Source: Mesoflavibacter zeaxanthinifaciens DSM 18436
GTDB taxonomy: Bacteria; Bacteroidota; Bacteroidia; Flavobacteriales; Flavobacteriaceae
Direction of reading: 5' to 3'
DNA: 64,000 bases
Assembly (NCBI RefSeq): GCF_000422365.1
Contig: NZ_KE383820.1
Span: forward strand, 215,324-279,323
Program-made: the position numbers and the translations under genes
Shown here: positions 1 to 7,579 of the stretch, piece after piece
Layout: each line of letters opens with the position of its first letter
Numbering within the stretch: the first letter of the stretch is position 1
The notes under the pieces: generated by a model
Databases searched by the model: none
The model's input: only the letters and a program-made list of their open reading frames with translations
Told to the model about the DNA's origin: nothing

Positions 1-570
1 ATAAGCTTGTTCAGGTTCAAAACCACCAAGAATCATAACGCCAAAAACCTTTAAAGGTTTGTATAAAACGTTTTCCATCCAATGGTAGCGTAAATGTGCA
101 GCAAAACCCATTTCTTTAACGCTATGATGTACTTTATGGAAATTCCATAAGACTTCATAACGATGAAGTAGCACGTGTGTAAACCATTGTACAAAATCTA
201 AGATCAAAAAGAAAACAAGTAGTTGTAACCAAGGCGACCAATTAGAAATATTTATTAATGCTAAGCTTTGAGTAGTTATATTAAATTCTGCAAAAAACAA
301 ACTAATAATTTTATAAAAGCCACTTATAACTATAGAAAAAACAAAAAAGTTAAAAAACATATAGAAAGCATCTAACCAAAAGTCTTTTCTAATAATAGCT
401 TGGTTTTTTCTCCATGGGAAAACAATCTCTAATCCCCAAACAAATAAAGATATAAAGATTAGTCCCCAAAAATAATTTGTATACCAAGGGACTTCAAAAA
501 TTATAGATTTATAAGTCCAATTAACCGTTCCTAAAAAAGAGTTAATAAAAGCGTCTAAATATTTTTCCAT
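1..570 (-). CDS. Fatty acid hydroxylase / sterol desaturase family protein (3' end outside window)
   Basis: Only the first 190 residues lie in the window; the gene starts with ATG at 570 and runs off position 1. The product is a polytopic membrane protein with hydrophobic stretches near residues 35-52, 65-95 and 112-130. These are followed by histidine clusters typical of the di-iron hydroxylase superfamily: HVLLH at 132-136, HKVHH at 145-149, and H159/H163. The family inserts hydroxyl groups or double bonds into lipids at the membrane; the substrate cannot be read from the sequence. It is transcribed away from the polyamine operon. The family call is firm, the substrate unknown. Confidence 0.85.
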   Translation of the reverse strand, partial: MEKYLDAFINSFLGTVNWTYKSIIFEVPWYTNYFWGLIFISLFVWGLEIVFPWRKNQAIIRKDFWLDAFYMFFNFFVFSIVISGFYKIISLFFAEFNITTQSLALINISNWSPWLQLLVFFLILDFVQWFTHVLLHRYEVLWNFHKVHHSVKEMGFAAHLRYHWMENVLYKPLKVFGVMILGGFEPEQAY

Positions 571-669
571 TTATAAATTATGAAACTTGAATTTTAGTCG
601 TGCAAAATACTAAATCTTACAGGTGTTTTTTGTGATTTTTGTTACAATTGAAAAAAAACAAAAAAAAGT

Positions 670-698
670 TTTGCGTGTCAAAAAAAAAATTACATTTG
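670..698 (+). promoter_or_regulatory. Bacteroidetes-type promoter before the speA leader
   Basis: TTTG at 670-673 and TACATTTG at 691-698 match the -33 (TTTG) and -7 (TAnnTTTG) elements of the Bacteroidetes primary sigma factor, with a 17-nt spacer. Transcription would start near 704-706, about 260 nt ahead of the speA start codon. A near-perfect inverted repeat (672-682 with 695-705, 10 of 11 positions complementary) covers both elements and could be an operator. The match is direct; use of the promoter is inferred. Confidence 0.6.
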
Positions 699-704
699 TC
701 ACGC

Positions 705-880
705 ATTTAGCTGAACATTTTGAAAACTGTTTCTATGTTCGGGCTTTTGAAAATTAGGAAGTCATATTCAAAAGCAGCTTACAGATTAAGTGACCGAATT
801 TTAAAGCTAACTTCCGCATTTACTTCAATTTATGCTAGTCAGCATCAGCTTGGCTTTGTGCCAACTTATGACTTAAAAAT
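705..880 (+). ncRNA. Candidate structured leader RNA or small RNA upstream of speA
   Basis: This non-coding stretch is dense in complementary segments. GCTTTTGAA (743-751) pairs perfectly with TTCAAAAGC (767-775). TTCGG (738-742) can close that hairpin by pairing with CCGAA (794-798). GGAAGT in its loop (757-762) is complementary to ACTTCC (810-815), which would make a pseudoknot. Small hairpins follow: ATGCT/AGCAT (832-836/841-845) and TTGGC/GCCAA (850-854/860-864). AAGTCAT (759-765) can alternatively pair with ATGACTT (868-874), excluding the pseudoknot. With a good promoter just upstream, this looks like a transcribed structured RNA, either a cis-acting leader of the polyamine operon or a separate RNA. 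I do not recognise an Rfam family. Confidence 0.45.
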
Positions 881-911
881 CCAAATTTGATATAATTCTT
901 ATTATTTTTTT

Positions 912-931
912 AACAGTAAATTTATACTGTT
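912..931 (+). other. AT-rich hairpin between the structured leader and speA
   Basis: AACAGTA (912-918) and TACTGTT (925-931) form a perfect 7-bp stem with a 6-nt loop, followed by a short U-rich run. It is too weak for a confident intrinsic terminator. It could be an attenuator element of the leader or a protein-binding dyad. Confidence 0.3.
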
Positions 932-966
932 TTGGTAACTTTTTAGAAAATTTATAAAAAATAATA

Positions 967-2364
967 ATGAAAACTAAATACATAGATTTAATAAGTCAAA
1001 CTTTTGATTTTCCTCAAGAAGAGTTTGATTTAAAAAATAAAACATTACAATTTCATGACGTAGATTTAATGAAGTTGATTGAGGAATATGGTGCGCCATT
1101 AAAATTTACTTATCTACCTCAAATTTCTAATAATATCCAACGCGCAAAGCAGTGGTTTGCTAACGCGATAGATAAGCATAATTATAAAGGTAAATACAAC
1201 TATTGTTATTGTACAAAAAGCTCTCACTTTAAACATGTTTTAAATGAAGCTTTAAAAAACGATATTCATATAGAAACATCTTCTGCATTTGATATAGATA
1301 TTGTCGAAAATCTTAAAAAAGAAGGAAAAATTACTAATGATACCTTTGTTATTAGCAATGGTTTTAAACGTGAGCAGTATGTAACTAACATTGCTAGATT
1401 AATTAATAATGGTCATCATAATTGTATCCCTATAATTGATAATTATGAAGAAATTAATCTACTATCAGAAGAAATTAATGATAACTTTAAAGTAGGTATT
1501 AGAATTGCATCAGAAGAAGAGCCAAAATTTGAGTTTTATACCTCTCGTTTAGGTATAGGTTACAAAAATATTGTACCATTTTATAAAAACCAGATTAAAG
1601 ATAATCCAAAAGTAGAGCTTAAAATGCTTCACTTTTTTATAAATACAGGTATAAGGGATAATGCATATTACTGGAACGAGTTAATCAAATGTTTACGTGT
1701 TTATGTTAGCTTAAAAAAGATATGTCCAACATTAGATAGTTTAAATATTGGAGGTGGATTTCCTATAAAAAACTCGTTAGCTTTTGAGTTTGATTACGAG
1801 TATATGATAGATGAAATTTTAAATCAAATACAAACCATTTGTGATTTAGAAGGTGTAGATGTGCCAAATATTTTTACAGAATTTGGAAGTTTTACCGTAG
1901 GTGAAAGCGGAGGAGCAATCTATCAAGTGTTGTATCAAAAACAACAAAATGATCGCGAAAAATGGAATATGATAAATTCGTCTTTCATAACAACATTGCC
2001 AGACACGTGGGCAATTAATAAAAGATTTATTATGTTGCCTATTAACCGTTGGCAAGATAGTTACGAGCGTGTATTGTTAGGCGGATTAACATGTGATAGT
2101 GACGATTATTACAATAGCGAGCAGCATATGAATGCTATATATCTACCAAAATATAACGTAGATAAACCATTATATATAGGCTTTTTTAATACAGGCGCTT
2201 ACCAAGAAACCATAGGAGGTTTTGGAGGATTACAACACTGTTTAATACCAAGCCCAAAACATATCTTAATAGATAAAGATGATGATGGAAACATCAAAAC
2301 ACAATTATTTTCAGAACAACAAAAAAGTGAAGACTTACTTAAAATTTTAGGTTATGCAAACTAA
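967..2364 (+). CDS. speA: Biosynthetic arginine decarboxylase (PLP-dependent, DapDC/ODC fold)
   Basis: The product converts arginine to agmatine, the first step from arginine to putrescine. It is a 465-residue fold-III PLP decarboxylase. The PLP lysine is K84 in YCTKSSHFKH, the glycine-rich phosphate-binding loop is GGGFP at 262-266, and C376 in LTCDSDD matches the catalytic cysteine contributed across the dimer. GAYQE (410-414) is the usual C-terminal family motif. It is much shorter than E. coli SpeA (about 650 residues) but typical of Bacteroidetes. The stop codon overlaps the start of speB by 11 bp, arguing for coupled translation. Diaminopimelate or carboxynorspermidine decarboxylase are related alternatives, but the adjacent agmatinase makes arginine the likely substrate. 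Confidence 0.88.
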   Translation: MKTKYIDLISQTFDFPQEEFDLKNKTLQFHDVDLMKLIEEYGAPLKFTYLPQISNNIQRAKQWFANAIDKHNYKGKYNYCYCTKSSHFKHVLNEALKNDIHIETSSAFDIDIVENLKKEGKITNDTFVISNGFKREQYVTNIARLINNGHHNCIPIIDNYEEINLLSEEINDNFKVGIRIASEEEPKFEFYTSRLGIGYKNIVPFYKNQIKDNPKVELKMLHFFINTGIRDNAYYWNELIKCLRVYVSLKKICPTLDSLNIGGGFPIKNSLAFEFDYEYMIDEILNQIQTICDLEGVDVPNIFTEFGSFTVGESGGAIYQVLYQKQQNDREKWNMINSSFITTLPDTWAINKRFIMLPINRWQDSYERVLLGGLTCDSDDYYNSEQHMNAIYLPKYNVDKPLYIGFFNTGAYQETIGGFGGLQHCLIPSPKHILIDKDDDGNIKTQLFSEQQKSEDLLKILGYAN

Positions 2365-3289
2365 AACGTATGCAGGAATTCCAGAAGAATTCGCAAAATT
2401 AGAAAAAGCAAAAGTAGTGTTAATACCTGTGCCTTATGACGGTACAAGTACTTGGCAAAAAGGAGCAGATAAAGGTCCGCAAGCCTTTTTAGATGCTTCT
2501 GAAAACATGGAATTATACGATATAGAAACTGATACAGAAGTGTATCAGCAAGGTGTGTTTTTGGCAGACGCTGTAACAGAGAACAGTAGTCCAGAAGCAA
2601 TGGTAGATGCTGTGCATCAAGCAACAAAAAGATATATTAAAAAAAATAAGTTTGTAACTATTTTTGGTGGTGAGCACTCGATATCTATTGGGACAATTCG
2701 TGCGTTTAACGAGATGTATCCAAACTTAACAGTGTTACAATTAGACGCGCATGCAGATTTACGTAAAGAATACGAAGGATCTAAATGTAATCATGCTTGT
2801 GCGGTTTACGAAGCAAGCCAAACAACAAATCTAATTCAAGTAGGGATTAGATCTATGGATGCTATCGAAAAAACCGTAATGGATGAAGATAAAACTTACT
2901 TCGCTCATGAAATGGTAGAAGATAGCACATGGATGGATAGTGCAATTGACCAAATGACAGATAACGTATTTATTACAATAGATTTAGATGTGTTTGATCC
3001 TTCAATTATGCCAAGTACAGGTACGCCAGAACCAGGTGGATTATTATGGTACGAAACCCTAGATTTTTTAAGACAAATATTTGAAGAAAAAAATGTAGTA
3101 GGATTTGATATCGTAGAGCTTTGTCCAAATAAAGATGAAAAATCTTCAGACTTTTTAGCAGCTAAACTATATTATAAAATGTTAAGCTATAAGTTTTTAG
3201 ATGAAAATATAGACGACGAATACGATAATAATTACGAAAACAAACAAAAAAATAACAGCACAAAATACAACGAAGACGATGAGTACTAA
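2354..3289 (+). CDS. speB: Agmatinase (ureohydrolase family)
   Basis: The enzyme hydrolyses agmatine to putrescine and urea. The binuclear manganese ligands of the arginase/agmatinase family are present: H108 in GGEHS, D131/H133/D135 in LDAHAD, and D210/D212 in TIDLDVFD. At 311 residues it has normal length plus a C-terminal tail of about 30 residues rich in Asn, Asp, Glu and Lys that the core fold does not need. It overlaps speA by 11 bp and the next gene by 11 bp, so the three polyamine genes form one translationally coupled unit. Formimidoylglutamase or guanidinobutyrase are related, but the neighbouring arginine decarboxylase settles the call. Confidence 0.9.
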   Translation: MQTKTYAGIPEEFAKLEKAKVVLIPVPYDGTSTWQKGADKGPQAFLDASENMELYDIETDTEVYQQGVFLADAVTENSSPEAMVDAVHQATKRYIKKNKFVTIFGGEHSISIGTIRAFNEMYPNLTVLQLDAHADLRKEYEGSKCNHACAVYEASQTTNLIQVGIRSMDAIEKTVMDEDKTYFAHEMVEDSTWMDSAIDQMTDNVFITIDLDVFDPSIMPSTGTPEPGGLLWYETLDFLRQIFEEKNVVGFDIVELCPNKDEKSSDFLAAKLYYKMLSYKFLDENIDDEYDNNYENKQKNNSTKYNEDDEY

Positions 3290-4253
3290 AGGACCAATTT
3301 CTCAATTTATACAACATCATTATTTACACTTTAACTCTGCAGCTCTTGTAGATGCAGCAAAAGGATACGAAGCGCAATTAAACAACGGTGCAAAAATGTT
3401 AGTATCTCTTGCTGGTGCAATGAGTACTGCCGAATTAGGTAAAAGCTTTGCAGAGATGATCCGTCAAGACAAGGTTCAAATAATAAGCTGTACAGGTGCA
3501 AACCTTGAAGAAGATATTATGAATCTTGTAGCACATTCTCATTACAAACGTGTACCTAATTATCGTGATTTAACACCGCAAGACGAGTGGGATTTATTAG
3601 AAAAAGGATTAAACCGAGTAACAGATACTTGTATACCAGAAGAAGAAGCATTTAGAAGACTGCAACAGCATATTTATAAAATATGGAAAGATGCAGAAGC
3701 AAATGGAGAGCGTTATTTTCCGCATGAATATATGTACAAAATGTTACTTTCTGGTGTGTTAGAAGAGTATTACGAAATAGATTTAAAAGACTCTTGGATG
3801 TATGCAGCAGCAGAGAAAAATTTACCAATAGTTGTTCCTGGTTGGGAAGATAGTACTATGGGTAATATTTTTGCAAGCTACGTATTAAAAGGAGAGCTTA
3901 AAGCAAGTACAATAAAATCTGGTATAGAGTATATGACCTTTTTAGCAGATTGGTATACAGAAAATTCTCAAAACGGAATTGGTTTCTTTCAAATTGGTGG
4001 TGGTATTGCAGGAGATTTTCCTATTTGTGTTGTGCCAATGCTATATCAAGATATGGAGCGAACAGATACGCCATTTTGGAGTTATTTCTGTCAAATAAGC
4101 GATTCTACAACTAGTTATGGTTCTTATTCTGGAGCAGTACCAAACGAAAAAATTACTTGGGGAAAACTAGATATTAATACACCAAAGTTTATTGTAGAAA
4201 GTGACGCTACAATAGTAGCGCCGTTAATCTTTGCATACCTTTTGGATTGGTAA
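3279..4253 (+). CDS. Deoxyhypusine synthase family protein, probable homospermidine synthase
   Basis: This 324-residue protein belongs to the deoxyhypusine synthase family, NAD-dependent aminobutyl transferases. The lysine that carries the aminobutyl group is recognisable as K296 in TWGKLD. The substrate of the eukaryotic enzyme, eIF5A, does not exist in bacteria, and bacterial homologues have been linked to homospermidine synthesis. Homospermidine is a common major polyamine in flavobacteria, and this gene is coupled (11-bp overlap) to genes that make putrescine, so putrescine to homospermidine is the likely reaction. That assignment is inference from context. No terminator separates it from the next gene 57 bp downstream. 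Confidence 0.8.
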   Translation: MSTKGPISQFIQHHYLHFNSAALVDAAKGYEAQLNNGAKMLVSLAGAMSTAELGKSFAEMIRQDKVQIISCTGANLEEDIMNLVAHSHYKRVPNYRDLTPQDEWDLLEKGLNRVTDTCIPEEEAFRRLQQHIYKIWKDAEANGERYFPHEYMYKMLLSGVLEEYYEIDLKDSWMYAAAEKNLPIVVPGWEDSTMGNIFASYVLKGELKASTIKSGIEYMTFLADWYTENSQNGIGFFQIGGGIAGDFPICVVPMLYQDMERTDTPFWSYFCQISDSTTSYGSYSGAVPNEKITWGKLDINTPKFIVESDATIVAPLIFAYLLDW

Positions 4254-4310
4254 AAATTTCCTATAACTTTAAAATATAAAAATACATACCCGAAAAAGTA
4301 AAATTATTCC

Positions 4311-4634
4311 ATGAAAAAGCCTGACAACCTAAAACGTGTTATCGTAGACTTTAAAAAATTAACACCAGAAATCTTAAAGCTTTTAGTAGATAAGTATCCT
4401 GATGGATATGACGAGGATCATATTATCGAATTTAGAAATGCTAAAAATGAATTAGTAGAAGCTGTAGAAGTAACAACAGAAGACACTAAATATTTAGTAA
4501 AAGTAAGTACCAAGTTAGTACAAACTATGGAAAATTATGACGAAGATGATTACGAAGATTTTGATAGTGATGATCCAGAAGCAGTACAAGATCCAGATAT
4601 AGAGCCTAGCGAAGAGCAGGACGAAGATTTTTAA
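4311..4634 (+). CDS. Small acidic conserved-type protein of unknown function
   Basis: A 107-residue protein with a mixed, basic-to-neutral first half and a strongly acidic tail from about residue 75 (runs of Asp and Glu, many as DED/EED). No signal peptide, membrane segment or catalytic motif is visible. Its stop is only 2 bp before the start of the RMD1-family gene, so the two are almost certainly co-transcribed, and probably also with the polyamine genes 57 bp upstream. Homologues may be annotated as DNA primase in databases, but nothing in this sequence supports primase activity. I do not recognise a function. Confidence 0.75.
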   Translation: MKKPDNLKRVIVDFKKLTPEILKLLVDKYPDGYDEDHIIEFRNAKNELVEAVEVTTEDTKYLVKVSTKLVQTMENYDEDDYEDFDSDDPEAVQDPDIEPSEEQDEDF

Positions 4635-4636
4635 CA

Positions 4637-5413
4637 ATGTATAAAGTTGTAGCTTATCAAATAGCTAGTAGTATAAACATTAAAGCTTGTAAACAGCAAT
4701 TGTCTTGGCAATTGCTGTTTCAAGATAGTGACGAGCTATTTTACGAAATTGATCAACATGCATTTGTGTATGTTTTTCAATATGGTATGGTTAGTTTTTT
4801 TAATATGTCTGATAGTCAAATAACAGAAGTATTAAATACTTTAAAACCGCATACCAATAATTATTTCTTCGAAAAACTGTCTGAAGCAACAGAGGTTTTA
4901 ATTAAGCCAAAAACATTAAAAGTCCAGTTTAATCACATAGAATTACCAACTCTTGATCAAGAAATGATAAGATTGGTAATGTTATACGCATCGCAAAGTG
5001 TAGCATTAGACAGATATTCTGAAATTACAGAAGAACTACTTGAGCAAACACATCAACATACATTATATCTAGAAAAAAAAGGAAAACTAGACATTTCAGG
5101 ACATAAGCTAAAACGCTTCATAGGCAAGACGTTAAATATTAAAAACAAGATTTCTGAAAACTTATATATTTTTGATTCGCCAGAAATAACGTGGGAAAAC
5201 GAGCAATTAAATAAATTAAATACAGATTTAAAACAGTCTTTTGACCTGCATGCACGTTATCGATTAATACATGAAAGAATCGAAATTATAAAAGAAAACC
5301 TAGAGCTTTTTAAAGATATAATGGACCATAGAGAAAGTAGTACTTTAGAGTGGATCATAATCATATTAATCGTAATAGAAGTATTCGATCTTTTTATAGC
5401 CAAATTTTGGTAA
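4637..5413 (+). CDS. RMD1/DUF155 family membrane-anchored protein
   Basis: A 258-residue protein resembling the RMD1/YhaP-Sif2 (DUF155) family. The N-terminal part is a soluble alpha/beta domain and residues 180-235 are helical and charged. A single hydrophobic segment at about 236-256 ends the chain, so it is likely tail-anchored with the bulk in the cytoplasm. The family is known mainly from fungi and mitochondria (meiotic division, mitochondrial translation); the bacterial role is undefined. It follows the acidic small protein by 2 bp, suggesting that the pair acts together. Family assignment is from remembered motif pattern and topology and should be confirmed by profile search. Confidence 0.65.
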   Translation: MYKVVAYQIASSINIKACKQQLSWQLLFQDSDELFYEIDQHAFVYVFQYGMVSFFNMSDSQITEVLNTLKPHTNNYFFEKLSEATEVLIKPKTLKVQFNHIELPTLDQEMIRLVMLYASQSVALDRYSEITEELLEQTHQHTLYLEKKGKLDISGHKLKRFIGKTLNIKNKISENLYIFDSPEITWENEQLNKLNTDLKQSFDLHARYRLIHERIEIIKENLELFKDIMDHRESSTLEWIIIILIVIEVFDLFIAKFW

Positions 5414-5460
5414 CCTTATAAGATTTTACAAAGCGTACACAGTTCATCTTACCACACGTA

Positions 5461-5515
5461 ATTACAAGGTATTGTAATACTAAAAGCAATCGGACTTGAG
5501 GTGGCAAATTTCCGA
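5461..5515 (+). promoter_or_regulatory. Two consecutive hairpins in the leader of the small secreted protein
   Basis: ATTACAA (5461-5467) and TTGTAAT (5472-5478) form a 7-bp stem with a 4-nt loop. Next, TCGGA (5490-5494) pairs with TCCGA (5511-5515), with TTG/CAA (5496-5498/5505-5507) extending the same stem inside. No poly-U follows, so this is not a terminator of the RMD1 gene. It lies 38 nt before the start codon of the next gene and may be a regulatory leader or an operator dyad. Confidence 0.35.
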
Positions 5516-5552
5516 GCAAAATAAATCAAACTTAACTTTAATTATTTTTAAA

Positions 5553-5891
5553 ATGAAGACAAAACTTATCGTTTCAGTTTTTGCATTAGTTGCTTATTTG
5601 TCAACAGCTTTTATAACGCCTTCAACGCAAAAAGCAATAAGCGGTACCTATGAAGGGACAGAAGAATTTAATTATGTGTTTACTGTAGAAGTAAAAGGCG
5701 AAAAGCAAACAATGAAATTTCAATATGTTTCAGAAGAAGTATTAGAAAATTATGATTTAGATACAGACGAATATATAGGTGAAGACTTTAAAATTACCTA
5801 TCAAACATCAATAGAAGTTGTAGAAGACGAAGAAGGTAATGAAGAAGAAATAGAGGTGCTAACTATTACGGACTTGATGTTAAATCAGTAA
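5553..5891 (+). CDS. Small secreted acidic protein, unknown function
   Basis: A 112-residue protein starting at ATG 5553. It has a clear signal peptide (MKTK followed by a hydrophobic core to about residue 20, Ala/Thr-rich cleavage region), so it is exported to the periplasm or beyond. The mature part is acidic and beta-rich, with a stretch of Glu/Asp near residues 86-98, and has no cysteine-based lipobox. A longer reading frame from TTG 5496 exists, but it would place 19 non-signal residues ahead of the signal peptide and is rejected. It is followed by a shared terminator and faces engB convergently. I do not recognise a domain. Confidence 0.7.
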   Translation: MKTKLIVSVFALVAYLSTAFITPSTQKAISGTYEGTEEFNYVFTVEVKGEKQTMKFQYVSEEVLENYDLDTDEYIGEDFKITYQTSIEVVEDEEGNEEEIEVLTITDLMLNQ

Positions 5892-5909
5892 TTGTACAAT
5901 CTATTTAAA

Positions 5910-5937
5910 AAAAAGACCGCTATAATGCGGTCTTTTT
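5910..5937. terminator. Bidirectional intrinsic terminator
   Basis: AAAAAGACCGC (5910-5920), loop TATAAT, GCGGTCTTTTT (5927-5937): an 11-bp stem with A-run on the left and T-run on the right, so it can stop the secreted-protein transcript and the convergent engB transcript. Confidence 0.9.
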
Positions 5938-5941
5938 TATT

Positions 5942-6550
5942 TTACTGTTCAACTTCTATAGTGTTATTTAAATGGTCAATGTAGCCAAGTAACTCGTCTT
6001 TACCTATATTTTTACTTGAAGATGTTACGAAGTAATTTGGCATGTCTTGCCAGGTTTCAAGAAGTATGTTTTTATAATCTTCTATATGTCTTTCTATAGC
6101 TTTTGGTTTAAGTTTGTCTGCTTTGGTAAACACAATAGAAAATGGTATACCGTTTAAGCCTAAGTATTCCATAAACTCTAAATCTATTGGTTGAGGTTTG
6201 TGTCTAATGTCTACTAAAACAAAAGCGGTAATTAGTTGTCTTCGCTTTTCAAAATATTCAGTTATAAACTTCTGAAATACTTTTTTTGTACTTTTAGAAA
6301 CGCGTGCATAACCGTAACCAGGTAAATCAACCAAAAACCAATTATCATTAATTAAAAAATGATTAATTAGTTGTGTTTTTCCTGGTCTTCCAGAGGTTTT
6401 AGCTAAACTCTTCCTGTTGGTTAGCATATTAATTAAAGAAGACTTACCGACATTACTACGCCCAATAAAAGCGTATTCTGGTAGCTTATCTTTTGGGCAT
6501 TTAGCAACGTCAGAGTTGCTCATTACAAATGTAGCAGATTTAATATGCAT
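5942..6550 (-). CDS. engB: Ribosome biogenesis GTPase EngB/YsxC
   Basis: A 202-residue TRAFAC-class GTPase needed for large ribosomal subunit assembly. G1 is GRSNVGKSS at 30-38, G3 is DLPGYG at 75-80, G4 is TKAD at 142-145, and a G5-like SSSK lies at 177-180. Length and motif spacing match the family, and the ATG at 6550 gives a short N-terminus as usual. It lies 33 bp downstream of the alpha/beta hydrolase on the same strand, probably in one transcript, and ends at the bidirectional terminator. Confidence 0.95.
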   Translation of the reverse strand: MHIKSATFVMSNSDVAKCPKDKLPEYAFIGRSNVGKSSLINMLTNRKSLAKTSGRPGKTQLINHFLINDNWFLVDLPGYGYARVSKSTKKVFQKFITEYFEKRRQLITAFVLVDIRHKPQPIDLEFMEYLGLNGIPFSIVFTKADKLKPKAIERHIEDYKNILLETWQDMPNYFVTSSSKNIGKDELLGYIDHLNNTIEVEQ

Positions 6551-6583
6551 TAGATTTATTTTTATTTCTGCAAAAAGGATAAA

Positions 6584-7348
6584 TTAAAACTCACGCTTTT
6601 TTAACCAAGCGTATAGAATTTCATTAAAAGTTTCAGGGTGTTCCATCATTGCAGCATGACCACATTTGTCAATCCAGAATAGCTCTGAATCTGGTAAAAG
6701 ACTGTTAAATTCGTCTGCAACTTCAGGTGGAGTTACAGTGTCATTTTTTCCCCAAATAATGCAAGTTGGTGTTTGCATTTTTGGTAAATCTTTTGCCATA
6801 TTATGTCTTATAGCGCTTTTAGCGATAGCTAATGTTTTAATTAGTTTATTTCTGTCATTTACGGTTTCGTAAACTTCATCAACAATTTCTTTAGTTGCAA
6901 CTTCAGGGTCATAAAACACATCTTGTGCTTTTTTCTTAATAACCTCATAGTCACTACGTTTTGTGTAGCCACTACCCATAGCGCTTTCATAAAGTCCTGA
7001 GCTACCAGTTATAACTAGAGCTTTAACTTTGTCAGGATATAATTTTGTATGATATAAACCAATATGTCCACCAAGAGAGTTTCCTAATAAAATAACATCT
7101 TCTAATCCTTTAAAATCTATAAATTCATGTAGATAGTTTGCAAAAGCCTTTACGTTTGTTTTAAGTAAAGACATTGTGTAAACAGGTAATTCTGGAATTA
7201 TTATTTTATAACCTTTTGTGCTAAAATAGGAGGTTACGGCGTCAAAGTTACTAAGTCCGCCCATAAGTCCATGAAGAATAATAATTGGTTGTCCTGTGCC
7301 AACTTCTATGTAATTAAACTTTCCTTCTTTTTTAAGTTTGTGCGTCAT
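6584..7348 (-). CDS. Alpha/beta hydrolase
   Basis: A 254-residue single-domain alpha/beta hydrolase. The nucleophile elbow is GNSLGG with S91, the acid is D203 in GKNDTVTP, and the base is H231 in CGHAAMMEHP. The oxyanion-hole region HGLMGG lies at 26-31. There is no signal peptide, so it is cytoplasmic. The substrate cannot be told from sequence; esterase and lipolytic or C-C hydrolase activities all occur in this group. It is divergent from the dcw cluster with a 271-bp shared upstream region and is likely co-transcribed with engB. Confidence 0.9.
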   Translation of the reverse strand: MTHKLKKEGKFNYIEVGTGQPIIILHGLMGGLSNFDAVTSYFSTKGYKIIIPELPVYTMSLLKTNVKAFANYLHEFIDFKGLEDVILLGNSLGGHIGLYHTKLYPDKVKALVITGSSGLYESAMGSGYTKRSDYEVIKKKAQDVFYDPEVATKEIVDEVYETVNDRNKLIKTLAIAKSAIRHNMAKDLPKMQTPTCIIWGKNDTVTPPEVADEFNSLLPDSELFWIDKCGHAAMMEHPETFNEILYAWLKKREF

Positions 7349-7540
7349 TAACAGTTAGTCATTTGCTTAGCAACAAATATAGGTATTTCATTTAAAACAA
7401 ATCCTAATATAACTTTTTACTTCCAAAAATTAAAGCGCTTAAGATTTGTTTTTCTTTCCCACTTTTTGATAAGTTGTTTGTCTTACTATTTTCAATTATT
7501 TACACGCTTTTTAAATGTTAAAAAACCATAACTTATTAAC

Positions 7541-7570
7541 AATGTGGTAAAATGTGGTAAAATGTGGTAA
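7541..7570 (+). repeat. Three tandem MraZ boxes (10-bp direct repeats)
   Basis: AATGTGGTAA occurs three times without a gap or mismatch (7541-7550, 7551-7560, 7561-7570). MraZ proteins bind short G-rich direct repeats (TGGGN or GTGKG type) with about 10-bp period in their own promoters. The position directly ahead of mraZ and the 10-bp period fit an autoregulatory operator. The array ends 9 bp before the -7 element, so it occupies the -33 region. Confidence 0.8.
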
Positions 7571-7579
7571 AATTTTCAA

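Noticed and set aside
705-880. Identity of the speA leader as tmRNA, RNase P RNA, SRP RNA or 6S RNA
   Set aside because: None of the conserved segments of these RNAs (for example the SRP GGAA/tetraloop core or tmRNA 3' tRNA-like end) is present, and the size does not fit.
5496-5552. TTG start extending the small secreted protein by 19 residues
   Set aside because: The extension lies within a hairpin leader and would bury the signal peptide; ATG 5553 is used.
7541-7570. Reading the three 10-bp repeats as a CRISPR or variable tandem repeat
   Set aside because: There are no spacers, the unit is only 10 bp, and the position before mraZ explains it as an operator.
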